The notes below the pieces were generated by a model. The model saw only the letters and a program-made list of their open reading frames with translations, was not told where the DNA came from and did no database searches. Position numbers and translations under genes: made by a program. 64,000 nucleotides of DNA from Yeosuana sp050300615 (GTDB taxonomy: Bacteria; Bacteroidota; Bacteroidia; Flavobacteriales; Flavobacteriaceae): the NCBI GenBank assembly GCA_050300615.1, contig JBNKYB010000082.1:1-64000 (forward strand). The letters are read 5' to 3'. This document shows positions 54,440-63,370 of this stretch, piece by piece; positions within the stretch are counted from its first letter, which is position 1, and each line of letters begins with the position of its first letter.

Positions 54440-55723
54440 ATGAGCAAGAAATCACTTGTTATTATAGTTTCAATCACTGTTGTTTTACTGGTCCTTTTAA
54501 TAGGAGGTAAAAAAGCAGGTTGGTTTGGAAAGAGTGGTAACTTTAAAGAAATTGAAGCCAAAAAAATTGAACGTTCAGATATTATTGAAACTGTATCTGC
54601 TACTGGAAAAATCCAGCCAGAGGTAGAAGTAAAAATATCTAGTGAAGTTTCAGGAGAAATTATAGAATTACCTATTATAGAAGGGCAACAGGTTAAAAAA
54701 GGAGACTTATTAATACGTATAAATCCAGATATTTATCAATCGAGTTTAAATCGTTCACAAGCGTCCTTACAAAATGTAAAAGCGAATTTAGACCAGACAG
54801 AAGCGTCCTTAAAAGAAGCGAAGTTAAGTTACGACAGAAATAAACAACTATTTGATAAAGGTATTATTTCAAAAGCAGATTGGGATAAAGCTGTTTCTAG
54901 CTATGAAATTGCATTAGCAAATAAACAGTCTGCATATTATGCTGTAAAAAGTGCCAGTGCAACCGTTAATGAGGCGATGGATAATTTAAATAGAACAACC
55001 ATCTATTCTCCAATGGATGGTACGATATCTAAGTTAGATGTAGAACTGGGAGAACGTGTTGTTGGAACTCAACAAATGGCTGGAACAGAAATTATGCGTG
55101 TTGCCAATTTATCTAATATGGAAGTGGAAGTTGATGTTAATGAAAACGACATTGTAAAAGTACATATCGGAGATTCTACTCGTGTTGAGGTTGATGCTTA
55201 CTTAAAAAAGGAGTTTAAAGGAATTGTTACAGAAATTTCAAATTCGGCTGACCAAGTAACGTCTGCAGATCAAGTAACAAATTTTAAAGTAAAAGTTAGA
55301 ATTTTAGAAGAATCATTCAAAGATTTATTGCAGGGTAAGCCAAAGGGATATTCGCCATTTAGACCTGGTATGACAGCAACTGTAGATATTATCACAGAAG
55401 TTAGAAAAGATGCTGTTAATGTTCCAATTAGTGCTATTACAGTAAAAACAGATACAACATCTACAAAAGACAAACCTAAAGTTAAAGAAGACAATTCAAT
55501 CTCAAATTTAGAAGAGGAAAAATTTGAATGTGTTTTTGTAAAAGAGGGTGATGTTGCAAAATTACGAGTTGTTAAAACTGGTATTCAGGATGATAGTAAT
55601 ATAGAAATTGTTTCTGGATTGAAGGAAGGAGAAGATGTTATTGTTGGGCCTTATAATGTTGTGACCAAAACATTAAAAAATGGAGATAAGGTTGAAGAGA
55701 AAAAGACTGAAGACAGTAAATAA
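54440..55723 (+). CDS. HlyD/MacA-type periplasmic adaptor 2
   Basis: A 427-residue membrane-fusion protein, 5 bases after the TolC gene. It has an N-terminal anchor (about residues 5-22), a lipoyl domain (VSATGKIQPEVEVKISSEVS), a coiled-coil hairpin (about 100-180), barrel domains and a charged C-terminal tail. It reads as a closer MacA/efflux adaptor than adaptor 1 but both are of the same family. The charged insertion near residues 335-360 (TTSTKDKPKVKEDN) is low in complexity. tsaB follows 11 bases on. Confidence 0.92.
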   Translation: MSKKSLVIIVSITVVLLVLLIGGKKAGWFGKSGNFKEIEAKKIERSDIIETVSATGKIQPEVEVKISSEVSGEIIELPIIEGQQVKKGDLLIRINPDIYQSSLNRSQASLQNVKANLDQTEASLKEAKLSYDRNKQLFDKGIISKADWDKAVSSYEIALANKQSAYYAVKSASATVNEAMDNLNRTTIYSPMDGTISKLDVELGERVVGTQQMAGTEIMRVANLSNMEVEVDVNENDIVKVHIGDSTRVEVDAYLKKEFKGIVTEISNSADQVTSADQVTNFKVKVRILEESFKDLLQGKPKGYSPFRPGMTATVDIITEVRKDAVNVPISAITVKTDTTSTKDKPKVKEDNSISNLEEEKFECVFVKEGDVAKLRVVKTGIQDDSNIEIVSGLKEGEDVIVGPYNVVTKTLKNGDKVEEKKTEDSK

Positions 55724-55734
55724 AATCAATTAGT

Positions 55735-56406
55735 TTGGCTTTAATACTTAATATTGAGACAGCAACAACCAATTGTTCTGTTTCACTTTCCGAGGAAGGA
55801 AAAACCATTATATTAAAAGAAGATTACGACAAAAATTACTCTCATGCAGAACGGTTACACGTTTATATTGATGCCGTTTTAAAGGAAGCTAATATTAAAT
55901 CAAGCCAATTAGATGCCATAGCGATTAGTAAAGGGCCAGGATCTTATACTGGCTTGCGAATTGGTGTATCAGCTGCAAAAGGGCTCTGCTTTGCTTTAGA
56001 AAAACCCATGATTTCAGTATCTACTTTAGAATCCTTAGCGCATCAGGTTATTTGTAAGGAAGGTGTCATTGTAGCGATGTTAGATGCCAGACGTATGGAA
56101 GTCTATTCAGCAATATTCAATTCAAATTATAAAAAAATAAGAGAAACGGAGGCTGAAATTTTAGACGCAACCTCATTTAGCTCGTATTTAGAAGAAGGCA
56201 AGGTATATTTTATAGGTAATGGTGTTGAAAAAACAAAAACTATTATAACGCACCCCAATGCAGTATTTATTGATGATAAATTACCTTCGGCCAATGAGAT
56301 GAGTACATTAGCTTATAACAAATACAAAATAAGCGACTTTGAAGATGTCGCTTATTTTGAACCATATTATTTAAAAGATTTTGTGGCGTTAAAGTCTAAA
56401 AAATAG
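55735..56406 (+). CDS. tsaB: tRNA threonylcarbamoyladenosine biosynthesis protein TsaB
   Basis: A 223-residue ASKHA-fold protein that works with TsaD and TsaE in forming t6A37 on ANN-decoding tRNAs. The opening ALILNIETATTNCSVSL and the GPGSYTGLRIGVSAAKGLCFA motif near residues 69-89 are diagnostic. The start is TTG at 55735; no closer in-frame ATG exists. It is 11 bases downstream of the efflux adaptor and may share its transcript. The minus-strand MutS-like gene converges on it with only two bases between stops. Confidence 0.95.
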   Translation: MALILNIETATTNCSVSLSEEGKTIILKEDYDKNYSHAERLHVYIDAVLKEANIKSSQLDAIAISKGPGSYTGLRIGVSAAKGLCFALEKPMISVSTLESLAHQVICKEGVIVAMLDARRMEVYSAIFNSNYKKIRETEAEILDATSFSSYLEEGKVYFIGNGVEKTKTIITHPNAVFIDDKLPSANEMSTLAYNKYKISDFEDVAYFEPYYLKDFVALKSKK

Positions 56407-56408
56407 TG

Positions 56409-57734
56409 TCAAGATCTTTCGTTTAGTTGATTTAGCATATCAATAATCCCCTCATTCTCTATTATTTTTATGCCTAATTTTGTATTGGAGACACCTGTTT
56501 TAAGTTTAAAATTGTTTTCAGGATATGTAATGTCGTTTTCTAGAAATTTCAAGTCAATATTCTCATTGTGTTTAAATTTTTCAGCAACTTCAACAATATG
56601 GCTTGAGACAAAAAAGATACTACTTGCAATATTTGCAAATGCTGAGGAAATAATATTAGTAGCATAATGTGCTTCTTCTACATTAGTGCCTCTAAACATT
56701 TCATCTACAATAACAAACATGTTTTTCTTAAGCGTTAATTGCTCAGAAATATACTTTACTCGCCTAACTTCCGAAAAGTAATGACTATAACCTAAATTAA
56801 TATTATCTGATAAGTTTATTGTAGTTATAAGTCCTTTAAAAGGAGTTAACTTCATTTGAGTTGCTGGAACAGGAAAACCAAGATGGGCTAAATATATTGG
56901 AATGCCTAAGGCTTTTAGAAGTGTTGATTTTCCAGACATATTTGGTCCCGTAAGAAAGCATAAATTTGATTTTGAGTCTAGCAACAAATCATTTTTTATA
57001 GGATGAGAAATTACAGGGTGAAACAATCCTTTAATTTTAAGGACTGGATTATTGTTAAATGGTTCAAATAAAGGTAAGCTAAACTTATTTTTTTGCATTG
57101 CAAGTTTCAATGAGTGCAGTACATCCCATTCATAAATTAAGTCTAATAGTTTTTCTATATCTTCTTTATGTGTATATCTAAATACTTTGTCAAACCTATT
57201 TCTGTTTCTAAAATTTATATGTTTAGTGTCTAATTTTAAGGAAGCTACAATTGTAGGTTTTTCTAGAACAGCTTGTATTTTTGAAGTTATTGCTTTAAAT
57301 ATAGTAGGTAATTCCTTGTTTTCAAATTTAGATACCTCTTGTTTAATATGATTGAGTAAATTAATTAAAGCAGCGATTCCTCTTTCTATTAAAAAGTAAT
57401 CATTTCTAAAAACATAATTGCTTTTAATTTTGTCTTTAATAGCATCCACAAAAGAGTCTTTTAGAAGTCTAAAATCTAGAGCGAGATAGTATTCAAGAAA
57501 TTCAAGATCTTTTTGTAAAATAGTAAATTCAATATTGTAATCATAAAAGAACTGTATGGTTTCTATGCGATCATTGATTATTTGAATATTAGATGTAGGC
57601 TTACTTATTTTATCTATTAAAGATAGCTCTCCCTTTTTTGTGGTTGTAAAATTTAAAAATTGAAAGATAGAATTTTCACTATTGGGAAATAGGTTTAAAT
57701 CTTTTGCTGTTTGATTATCAACTTCAAAACTCAT
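56409..57734 (-). CDS. MutS-family ATPase without mismatch-recognition domain
   Basis: A 441-residue protein with a core helical part (about residues 10-245) and a MutS domain V ATPase: Walker A LTGPNMSGKSTLLKALG, Walker B FVIVDEMFRGTNVEEAHYAT, and the SSHIVEVAE switch. The N-terminal mismatch-binding and connector domains of MutS and the Smr/KOW parts of MutS2 are missing. The length is typical of a Bacteroidota family of short MutS-like proteins whose role is not known; they may act in recombination or in RNA/ribosome work, as MutS2 does. It is alone on the minus strand. Confidence 0.88.
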   Translation of the reverse strand: MSFEVDNQTAKDLNLFPNSENSIFQFLNFTTTKKGELSLIDKISKPTSNIQIINDRIETIQFFYDYNIEFTILQKDLEFLEYYLALDFRLLKDSFVDAIKDKIKSNYVFRNDYFLIERGIAALINLLNHIKQEVSKFENKELPTIFKAITSKIQAVLEKPTIVASLKLDTKHINFRNRNRFDKVFRYTHKEDIEKLLDLIYEWDVLHSLKLAMQKNKFSLPLFEPFNNNPVLKIKGLFHPVISHPIKNDLLLDSKSNLCFLTGPNMSGKSTLLKALGIPIYLAHLGFPVPATQMKLTPFKGLITTINLSDNINLGYSHYFSEVRRVKYISEQLTLKKNMFVIVDEMFRGTNVEEAHYATNIISSAFANIASSIFFVSSHIVEVAEKFKHNENIDLKFLENDITYPENNFKLKTGVSNTKLGIKIIENEGIIDMLNQLNERS

Positions 57735-57800
57735 AGAATAAATTTGCTTTAAAATACAGAATTATACTAAGTTAATAACGCTAAATGTAAAATTCTTATA

Positions 57801-57837
57801 TAAAAAAAGGATGGTTTTATTTACCATCCCCTTTTTT
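57801..57837 (-). terminator. Intrinsic terminator of the mscS-type gene
   Basis: On the minus strand GGATGGT pairs with ACCATCC around AAATAAA and is followed by TTTTTTT, 19 bases after the channel stop. The plus-strand reading also ends in a T-run, so it may work in both directions. Confidence 0.88.
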
Positions 57838-57855
57838 GATTTTATACGTAATTTA

Positions 57856-58668
57856 TTAACCTTGTTTTTGTATTTCAACTTGATGTGGATAAGGTATTTC
57901 TATACCAGCAGCATCAAGTGCTTCTTTTGTTTGTTCTGTAATTTCAAAATATACAGTCCAATAATCAGCAGATTCACACCAAGGTCTTACAGCAAAATTC
58001 ACAGAGCTATCGGCTAGTTCCATTACATTTACAGTTGGTGCTGGGTCTTTTAAAACCTTAGGATGCGATGTTAGTATATTCATTAAAACCTCTTTTGTTT
58101 TTTTGATATCAGAATCATAACCAACTCCAAACACTAAATCTACACGACGAGTCCCTTCAGTAGTATAATTAACAATATTACCATTTGATAAAGCTCCATT
58201 GGGGATAATGATTTCCTTATTGGAAAGCCCCGTTAATTTAGTGGTAAAAATTTCTATGGCTTTTACAGCTCCAATTTCACCCTGAGCTTCAATAACATCA
58301 CCAACTTTAAAAGGCTTGAAAATCATAATTAAAACACCACCAGCAAAATTACCCAAAGAGCCTTGGAGTGCTAGACCAATAGCCAAACCAGCAGAGGCTA
58401 ATATAGCAGCAAATGAGGTAGTTTCTATGCCTACGGTTCCTAAAACCACAACAATTAAAACTATTTTTAAAGCCCAACTTAGCAAGTTTGTTAAAAATTT
58501 TTCAAGACTAATATCGTAGTCTCTTTTTTTCATTGCCTTTTTAAAACCTTTAAGAATCATTTTAATGAACCATGATCCAATAATCCAAATAAGAATGGCA
58601 GCAATCAATTTTGGCCCGAAATAAATAATTAAATCATACCCTTTCTCAATCCATTTTTCTAATTCCAT
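57856..58668 (-). CDS. Small-conductance mechanosensitive channel, MscS family
   Basis: A 270-residue channel with an N-terminal amphipathic part, three helices, and the pore helix TM3 clear at ASAGLAIGLALQGSLGNFAG (the Ala/Gly-packing pattern that gates the pore), followed by the beta-domain (FKVGDVIEAQGEIGAVKAIEIF) and alpha/beta vestibule. It opens on hypo-osmotic shock to release solutes. Length and plan are standard for MscS. A minus-strand TAAATTTG -7-like box lies at 58691-58698, upstream of the ATG. Confidence 0.94.
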   Translation of the reverse strand: MELEKWIEKGYDLIIYFGPKLIAAILIWIIGSWFIKMILKGFKKAMKKRDYDISLEKFLTNLLSWALKIVLIVVVLGTVGIETTSFAAILASAGLAIGLALQGSLGNFAGGVLIMIFKPFKVGDVIEAQGEIGAVKAIEIFTTKLTGLSNKEIIIPNGALSNGNIVNYTTEGTRRVDLVFGVGYDSDIKKTKEVLMNILTSHPKVLKDPAPTVNVMELADSSVNFAVRPWCESADYWTVYFEITEQTKEALDAAGIEIPYPHQVEIQKQG

Positions 58669-58762
58669 AATTTTTATTTTAAATGAAACACAAATTTAAA
58701 AACTATTGGAGACATATTTAAGCGTATTTAGAATAAATCTCAATAAAAATCTATATAGAATC

Positions 58763-59116
58763 CTATAAAAGTAGAAGAAAAAGTGCTAAAATAGCTGGGA
58801 TAGCTTGCACATAAAATAAGCGAATTTTTTTGGTAGAATAAGCTCCATAAATACCAGCAATAATCACACAAATTAAAAAGAAAATAGCTGTATTTGTATT
58901 ATTAACAACTATTGAATAGAGTAATCCAGCGGCTAAAAAACCGTTATATAAACCTTGATTAGCAGCCAATACTTTGGTGTCTTCGGCAAATTGTTTAGAT
59001 TTTAGACCAAAAGTTTTAATGCCTTTGGGTTTGCTCCAAAAAAACATTTCTAAGATTAAAAAGTAGATGTGTTCAAAAGCTACTAAAGCTATTAAAAGTG
59101 TTTTTAAAAATTTCAT
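58763..59116 (-). CDS. DUF1304 membrane protein
   Basis: A 117-residue protein with four helices. The family signature ANQGLYNGFLAAGL is present at about residues 52-65, with FEHIYFLILEMFFW in the first helix. No function is known. Its ATG overlaps the stop of the DUF255 gene by 4 bases (ATGA), so the two form a coupled pair on the minus strand. Confidence 0.88.
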   Translation of the reverse strand: MKFLKTLLIALVAFEHIYFLILEMFFWSKPKGIKTFGLKSKQFAEDTKVLAANQGLYNGFLAAGLLYSIVVNNTNTAIFFLICVIIAGIYGAYSTKKIRLFYVQAIPAILALFLLLL

Positions 59117-61218
59117 GGTATTAATAGTTTAATAGCATCATTAATATTTGAGACGGGAAGTCTGCACGTATTGTTAACACAAACATAAATGAAGGTTTCA
59201 TTAGGAACAAATCGGTTTTCCAATAAAGGTAAATTGTTTTCAGATGTACTTCCGGCAATAAGTTTGTTTGGAATGTAAAACTTATTCAATTCAGAAATTT
59301 TAGAAACAGCATCTTTACCAACAACAGCAACTTCATAATATGGAGATGTATAATTTAGCATTAAATCCAACCAATTGGAAAATCCAGACGGATATTCTTG
59401 TATTTCAGGTTTTACATTGTTTAGCATGGTTAAGGCAGTATTTCTGAAGTGTTCATTATCAAAATAATGAGATAATTTAAATAGATTTTTTGCCATTATA
59501 GAATTGCTGGCAGGAATTACATTATCTCTATATTCAATGGTTCTGGAAATTAACTTGTGATCTTCATTTGATGTAACGTAAAACATGCGATTGGTTTCAT
59601 CAAAAAAGTGATCAAATGTATAATTTGCTAAGTTTCTAGCTGTTATAAGCCATGTTTCATTGAGCGTATTTTCATAAAGAGCTAAAAATGCATCAATGGT
59701 TGTTGCGTAATCTTCTAGGTATCCGTTAATAGAACTTTTACCGTTTTTATAATTATGGTTAAGTCCGCCATCTTCACGTAATTGGGTGTTTAATATAAAG
59801 TTGGCATTTTTTTCTGCGATTTCTAAGTATTCTTTATTACCAAATACTCTGTATGCATCAACATAACCTTTAAGCATAATTGCATTCCAAGAAGTTAATG
59901 TTTTATCATCTAGTCTTGGTTTTGGTCTTTTGTTTCTAATAGACAGTAGCTCATTTTTCCATGAGTTTTTCTTTTCGGTTAATTGCTCCTTAGTTATTTT
60001 ATATTTTTCAATAATTGAATCGTCATCATCTTTTCTAATAAGTACATAGTTGTCATTTTCCCAAAGACCGTAATCGTTAATATTATAATAGTCGGAAAAC
60101 AATTCGAAATCTTGTTTTAAAATCGTTTTAAGTTCATGTTTTTTCCAAACATAAAAAGCCCCTTCTTCAAGTTTCCCTTTAGGATTATCACTATCAGCAT
60201 CGAGAGATGAATAAAAAGCACCATTCTCAGCGGTCATATCACGTTTAATGTATTCCAACGTTTGGGAGACAATATCTTTATACAACTCATTTTTGGTGAT
60301 GAGGTAAGCATCAGAATATAAGCTTACCAATTGTCCATTATCGTAAAGCATTTTTTCGAAGTGGGGAACATGCCATTTGGTATCTACTGAATATCTTGAA
60401 AACCCGCCGCCAATTTGATCAAACACGCCACCATAGGCCATTTTTTTTAGAGTGAGGTTTACAAAATCCTGTAATTTTGTATCGCTATTTTGATAGGCAT
60501 ATCTCAGTAAAAAATGGTAATTGTTGGGCATCATAAACTTGGGAGCTCGATTCATCCCTCCATCTTTATAATCAAATTGTTGAGACCAGCTTGTTACAGA
60601 TTCTTCTAAAAATTCATTTTTAAAAACAGGTTCATCAGTATTTAGATGAACCATGTCCATAGATTTAATCCCGGCTTCTAGTTTATCAGCATATTCATAA
60701 AGCTTTTCAGGCTTTTCTAAATATAATTTTGAAATTTGGGTTAAGGCACTTACCCACTGTTCTTTTTTAAAATAAGTACCTCCCCAAACAGGTCTGCCAT
60801 CGGGTAACGCAATTACATTCATAGGCCAACCACCATGACCTGTCATAAGTTGAACGGCATTCATATAAACTTGATCCACGTCCGGACGTTCTTCTCTGTC
60901 AACTTTTACATTAATAAAGTCTTTATTCATCATTTGTGCTACCAAAGTATCTTCAAAACTTTCATGCTCCATAACATGGCACCAATGACAAGCTGCATAT
61001 CCAACACTTATGAGTAATAATTTGTTTTGAGATTTTGCTAGCTTTAAAGTCTCAGGGTTCCATGCATGCCAATCTACAGGATTGTGAGCATGTTGTAACA
61101 AGTACGGACTTGTTTCATTAATGAGATTATTGGTATATATATGCTTCATAGAGGTATCTTTCTGTCCTTTACAGCTTATGGTTAAAATAATAAATGCAAG
61201 TGATTTTAAGTACTTCAT
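59113..61218 (-). CDS. DUF255 thioredoxin-domain lipoprotein (YyaL/SPATA20-like)
   Basis: A 701-residue protein with an N-terminal lipoprotein signal (LTISC, Cys16). A DUF255 thioredoxin-like domain (about residues 28-190) has C77-HW-C80 in YAACHWCHVMEHESF and WGGTYFKKE; the rest is an alpha/alpha six-barrel like that of N-acylglucosamine epimerases (GGVFDQIGGGFSRYS, TSWNAIMLKGY). The reaction is not known for bacterial members. Members are often cytoplasmic, so a lipoprotein signal, implying export, is notable. It overlaps the DUF1304 gene. Confidence 0.9.
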   Translation of the reverse strand: MKYLKSLAFIILTISCKGQKDTSMKHIYTNNLINETSPYLLQHAHNPVDWHAWNPETLKLAKSQNKLLLISVGYAACHWCHVMEHESFEDTLVAQMMNKDFINVKVDREERPDVDQVYMNAVQLMTGHGGWPMNVIALPDGRPVWGGTYFKKEQWVSALTQISKLYLEKPEKLYEYADKLEAGIKSMDMVHLNTDEPVFKNEFLEESVTSWSQQFDYKDGGMNRAPKFMMPNNYHFLLRYAYQNSDTKLQDFVNLTLKKMAYGGVFDQIGGGFSRYSVDTKWHVPHFEKMLYDNGQLVSLYSDAYLITKNELYKDIVSQTLEYIKRDMTAENGAFYSSLDADSDNPKGKLEEGAFYVWKKHELKTILKQDFELFSDYYNINDYGLWENDNYVLIRKDDDDSIIEKYKITKEQLTEKKNSWKNELLSIRNKRPKPRLDDKTLTSWNAIMLKGYVDAYRVFGNKEYLEIAEKNANFILNTQLREDGGLNHNYKNGKSSINGYLEDYATTIDAFLALYENTLNETWLITARNLANYTFDHFFDETNRMFYVTSNEDHKLISRTIEYRDNVIPASNSIMAKNLFKLSHYFDNEHFRNTALTMLNNVKPEIQEYPSGFSNWLDLMLNYTSPYYEVAVVGKDAVSKISELNKFYIPNKLIAGSTSENNLPLLENRFVPNETFIYVCVNNTCRLPVSNINDAIKLLIP

Positions 61219-61245
61219 TTTTCAAAGTTAGCGAAATTTAGGCAT

Positions 61246-61275
61246 AAAAAAAGTGTTCATTTTTTGAACACTTTA
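61246..61275 (-). terminator. Intrinsic terminator of the NFU gene
   Basis: On the minus strand AAAGTGTTCA / TGAACACTTT forms a perfect ten-base stem, followed by TTTTTTT. It lies 22 bases after the NFU stop. Confidence 0.88.
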
Positions 61276-61296
61276 ATTAATTTTTTGCCTATGTAG

Positions 61297-62199
61297 CTAC
61301 CCATTAATAGCTTCAACCATCTCTACTCTTCCAGGAAGCATTTCTTTAAGCATATTTTCTATACCACTTTTTAAAGTATAGGTTGAAGATGGGCAACCAC
61401 TGCAGGCACCTTGTAACATAACATGTACTTTTTTAGTATCTGAATCGTAAGATATAAACTGAATATTGCCACCATCGCTAGCAACAGCAGGTTTTACATA
61501 TTCATCAAGAATGTTAATAATTTCTTTTGATGTATCATCTAAAGATTCAGTGTTATTAGCGGTTTGAGCTTCTGTTTTTGAACTTGTTTGTGATGCGATG
61601 GCATTTACAATGTCTTTGCCGTTTTCAATGTAGCTTCTAATAAATTCACGAAGCTCCATGGTTATGTCTTGCCATTCAGCAATTTCATACTTTGTTATGG
61701 ATACATAGTTTTCATCAATAAACACACTTTTTACAAATGGAAAATGAAATAACTCGGTAGCTAATGGAGATTCTTTGGCTTCATCAATAGAGGTAAATTC
61801 AAATAGCGAAGCTACCAGTTTTTTATTGGCAACAAATTTAATAACAGCAGGATTTGGAGTGCTTTCAGCATACACCGTTACGGGTGTTTTTTTAGTTACT
61901 TGTGATTCTTCTATTACTACACCACCGTCGTTTAAATAGGCTTCAATTTGTTCTAGAACTTCGTCTTGCACATCTTTCCATTCCACAATATTGTAGCGTT
62001 CAAGCGCAATAAAATTCCATGAGATATATACCTTTTTTACAAAGGGTAGATAGAATAATTGTTGGGCTAGAGGAGATAGTTTAGCTTCATCAATGTTGTT
62101 AAATTCATAACTTTGATGCTTAGTAATAATTTGATTTATTTCAAATTTAATAATGGCGTCGTTAGACGTTTCTTGCAGGGAAACCTTGAAAGTATTCAT
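61297..62199 (-). CDS. NifU-like Fe-S cluster carrier (NFU) with two Nfu_N domains
   Basis: A 300-residue protein. Residues 1-92 and about 107-198 are two related Nfu_N domains (compare SPLAQQLFYLPFVKKVYIS with SPLATELFHFPFVKSVFID). A linker rich in Thr, Glu and Ser leads to the C-terminal NifU domain (about 220-300) with the cluster site GACSGCPSSTYTLKSGIE, whose CxxC binds a shared [4Fe-4S] cluster between subunits. NFU proteins pass clusters to apo-enzymes. The duplicated N-terminal domain is the usual form in flavobacteria as I recall. A TATTTTTG -7-like box lies on the minus strand at 62216-62223. Confidence 0.93.
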   Translation of the reverse strand: MNTFKVSLQETSNDAIIKFEINQIITKHQSYEFNNIDEAKLSPLAQQLFYLPFVKKVYISWNFIALERYNIVEWKDVQDEVLEQIEAYLNDGGVVIEESQVTKKTPVTVYAESTPNPAVIKFVANKKLVASLFEFTSIDEAKESPLATELFHFPFVKSVFIDENYVSITKYEIAEWQDITMELREFIRSYIENGKDIVNAIASQTSSKTEAQTANNTESLDDTSKEIINILDEYVKPAVASDGGNIQFISYDSDTKKVHVMLQGACSGCPSSTYTLKSGIENMLKEMLPGRVEMVEAING

Positions 62200-62215
62200 T
62201 TCAGCTAATTTTTGA

Positions 62216-62223
62216 CAAAAATA
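62216..62223 (-). promoter_or_regulatory. Putative -7 box of the NFU gene
   Basis: Minus-strand TATTTTTG fits TAnnTTTG, 17 bases before the ATG. A -33 TTG at the usual distance is not evident. Confidence 0.4.
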
Positions 62224-62371
62224 GCAAAAGATAAGCTTAGTTATCCATATATTTGAGTATAGTTATGTTTTAATATTGAAAAAAATAAAGTAATGCTTTA
62301 TTTTTTTTATGTGTAATTTTTCAAGAATCGAAACGTTTATTAAAAGACAAATTTCCTAGTGTAGAATATGA

Positions 62372-63370
62372 ATTTTAAGAATACTTTTTTTTGTTGTTAT
62401 AGGAATTTTGTGTTTGCAATTAACATTTTCACAAGAAGGACTTCCTATTTATACAGATTACCTTACCGATAATTATTATCTCATCCATCCATCTATGGCG
62501 GGTGTTGCCAATTGTTCAAAGGTTAGGCTTACAACTAGGCAGCAGTGGTTTGGACATGAAGATGCACCAAAACTATCAACAATGAGTGTTAATGGAAGAT
62601 TTGGAGAGTCTCCATCAGCATATGGGGCTATTGTGTATACCGATAGAAATGGATATCATTCGCAAACAGGTGCTTATGTAACCTATGCACATCATTTAAT
62701 GTTTTCTAGAAATCCAATTGATTTAAATATGCTTTCCTTTGGAATAAGTGCTGGAGTTATTCAATATAAATTAGATGAAACAACGTTCTTGTTTGATGGG
62801 CCTGATAACATCATTGATGGAATTGTACAAAGTGAAACAAATTTTAATATAGATCTTGGTTTTTCGTATCATTATTTAGACTATTATGCTCATGCAACGG
62901 TTAAGAATTTATTGAAGAATTCTGGTGTTAATAATGATATTGAGATTACAAGCAATCTACGTCGTTATATATTCTCTATTGGAGGTGTTTTTGCTAAATA
63001 TGGTAGTGAGTGGAGTTACGAACCATCGGTTATGTTTCAATATAAGGATGGAACCCAAGAAGCATCTATAGATTTTAATGCTAAAGTTTATAAAAATGTA
63101 GATTTTGGTAAAATTTGGGGTGGTATTTCTTATAGAAACAGTTTTGATGGTGCTCAATATTTAGATGGCTCTGGAGTGAGTAGTCAAAAGCTAAGGCAAA
63201 TTACACCGCTTTTAGGTGTTAATTATAAGCAGTTTATGTTTGCCTATACGTATACCTACCAAATGAATTCACTTGTTTTTACTAATGGAGGTTTTCATCA
63301 ATTAACCCTTGGTTATAATTTTAATTGTAGGAAAGAAAAATACGATTGTAATTGTCCTGCAGTAAATTAA
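62372..63370 (+). CDS. PorP/SprF-family outer-membrane protein with disrupted 5' end
   Basis: A PorP/SprF protein of about 330 residues; the first conserved segment is LPIYTDYLTDNYYLIHPSMAG and the last strands end in YNFNC. The open frame starts after a TGA at 62369-62371. The nearest ATG (62368) is in another frame and runs to a stop within about 40 codons. In the correct frame a convincing signal peptide (RILFFVVIGILCLQLTFSQ) precedes the first TTG (62408), so that TTG is unlikely to be the true start. Either an ATT at 62372 is used, or one base has been gained between 62370 and 62392, where there is an 8-T run. Function otherwise as for the gene at 11331. Confidence 0.85.
   Translation: MLRILFFVVIGILCLQLTFSQEGLPIYTDYLTDNYYLIHPSMAGVANCSKVRLTTRQQWFGHEDAPKLSTMSVNGRFGESPSAYGAIVYTDRNGYHSQTGAYVTYAHHLMFSRNPIDLNMLSFGISAGVIQYKLDETTFLFDGPDNIIDGIVQSETNFNIDLGFSYHYLDYYAHATVKNLLKNSGVNNDIEITSNLRRYIFSIGGVFAKYGSEWSYEPSVMFQYKDGTQEASIDFNAKVYKNVDFGKIWGGISYRNSFDGAQYLDGSGVSSQKLRQITPLLGVNYKQFMFAYTYTYQMNSLVFTNGGFHQLTLGYNFNCRKEKYDCNCPAVN

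Noticed and set aside
56470..56667. Plus-strand 65-codon frame within the MutS-like gene
   Set aside because: It lies wholly antisense to conserved ATPase motifs and has no recognisable product.
62284..62310. Hairpin AATAAAG/CTTTATT with a T-run before the second PorP-like gene
   Set aside because: It looks like a weak plus-strand terminator, but no plus-strand gene ends upstream, and the stem is almost wholly A-T.
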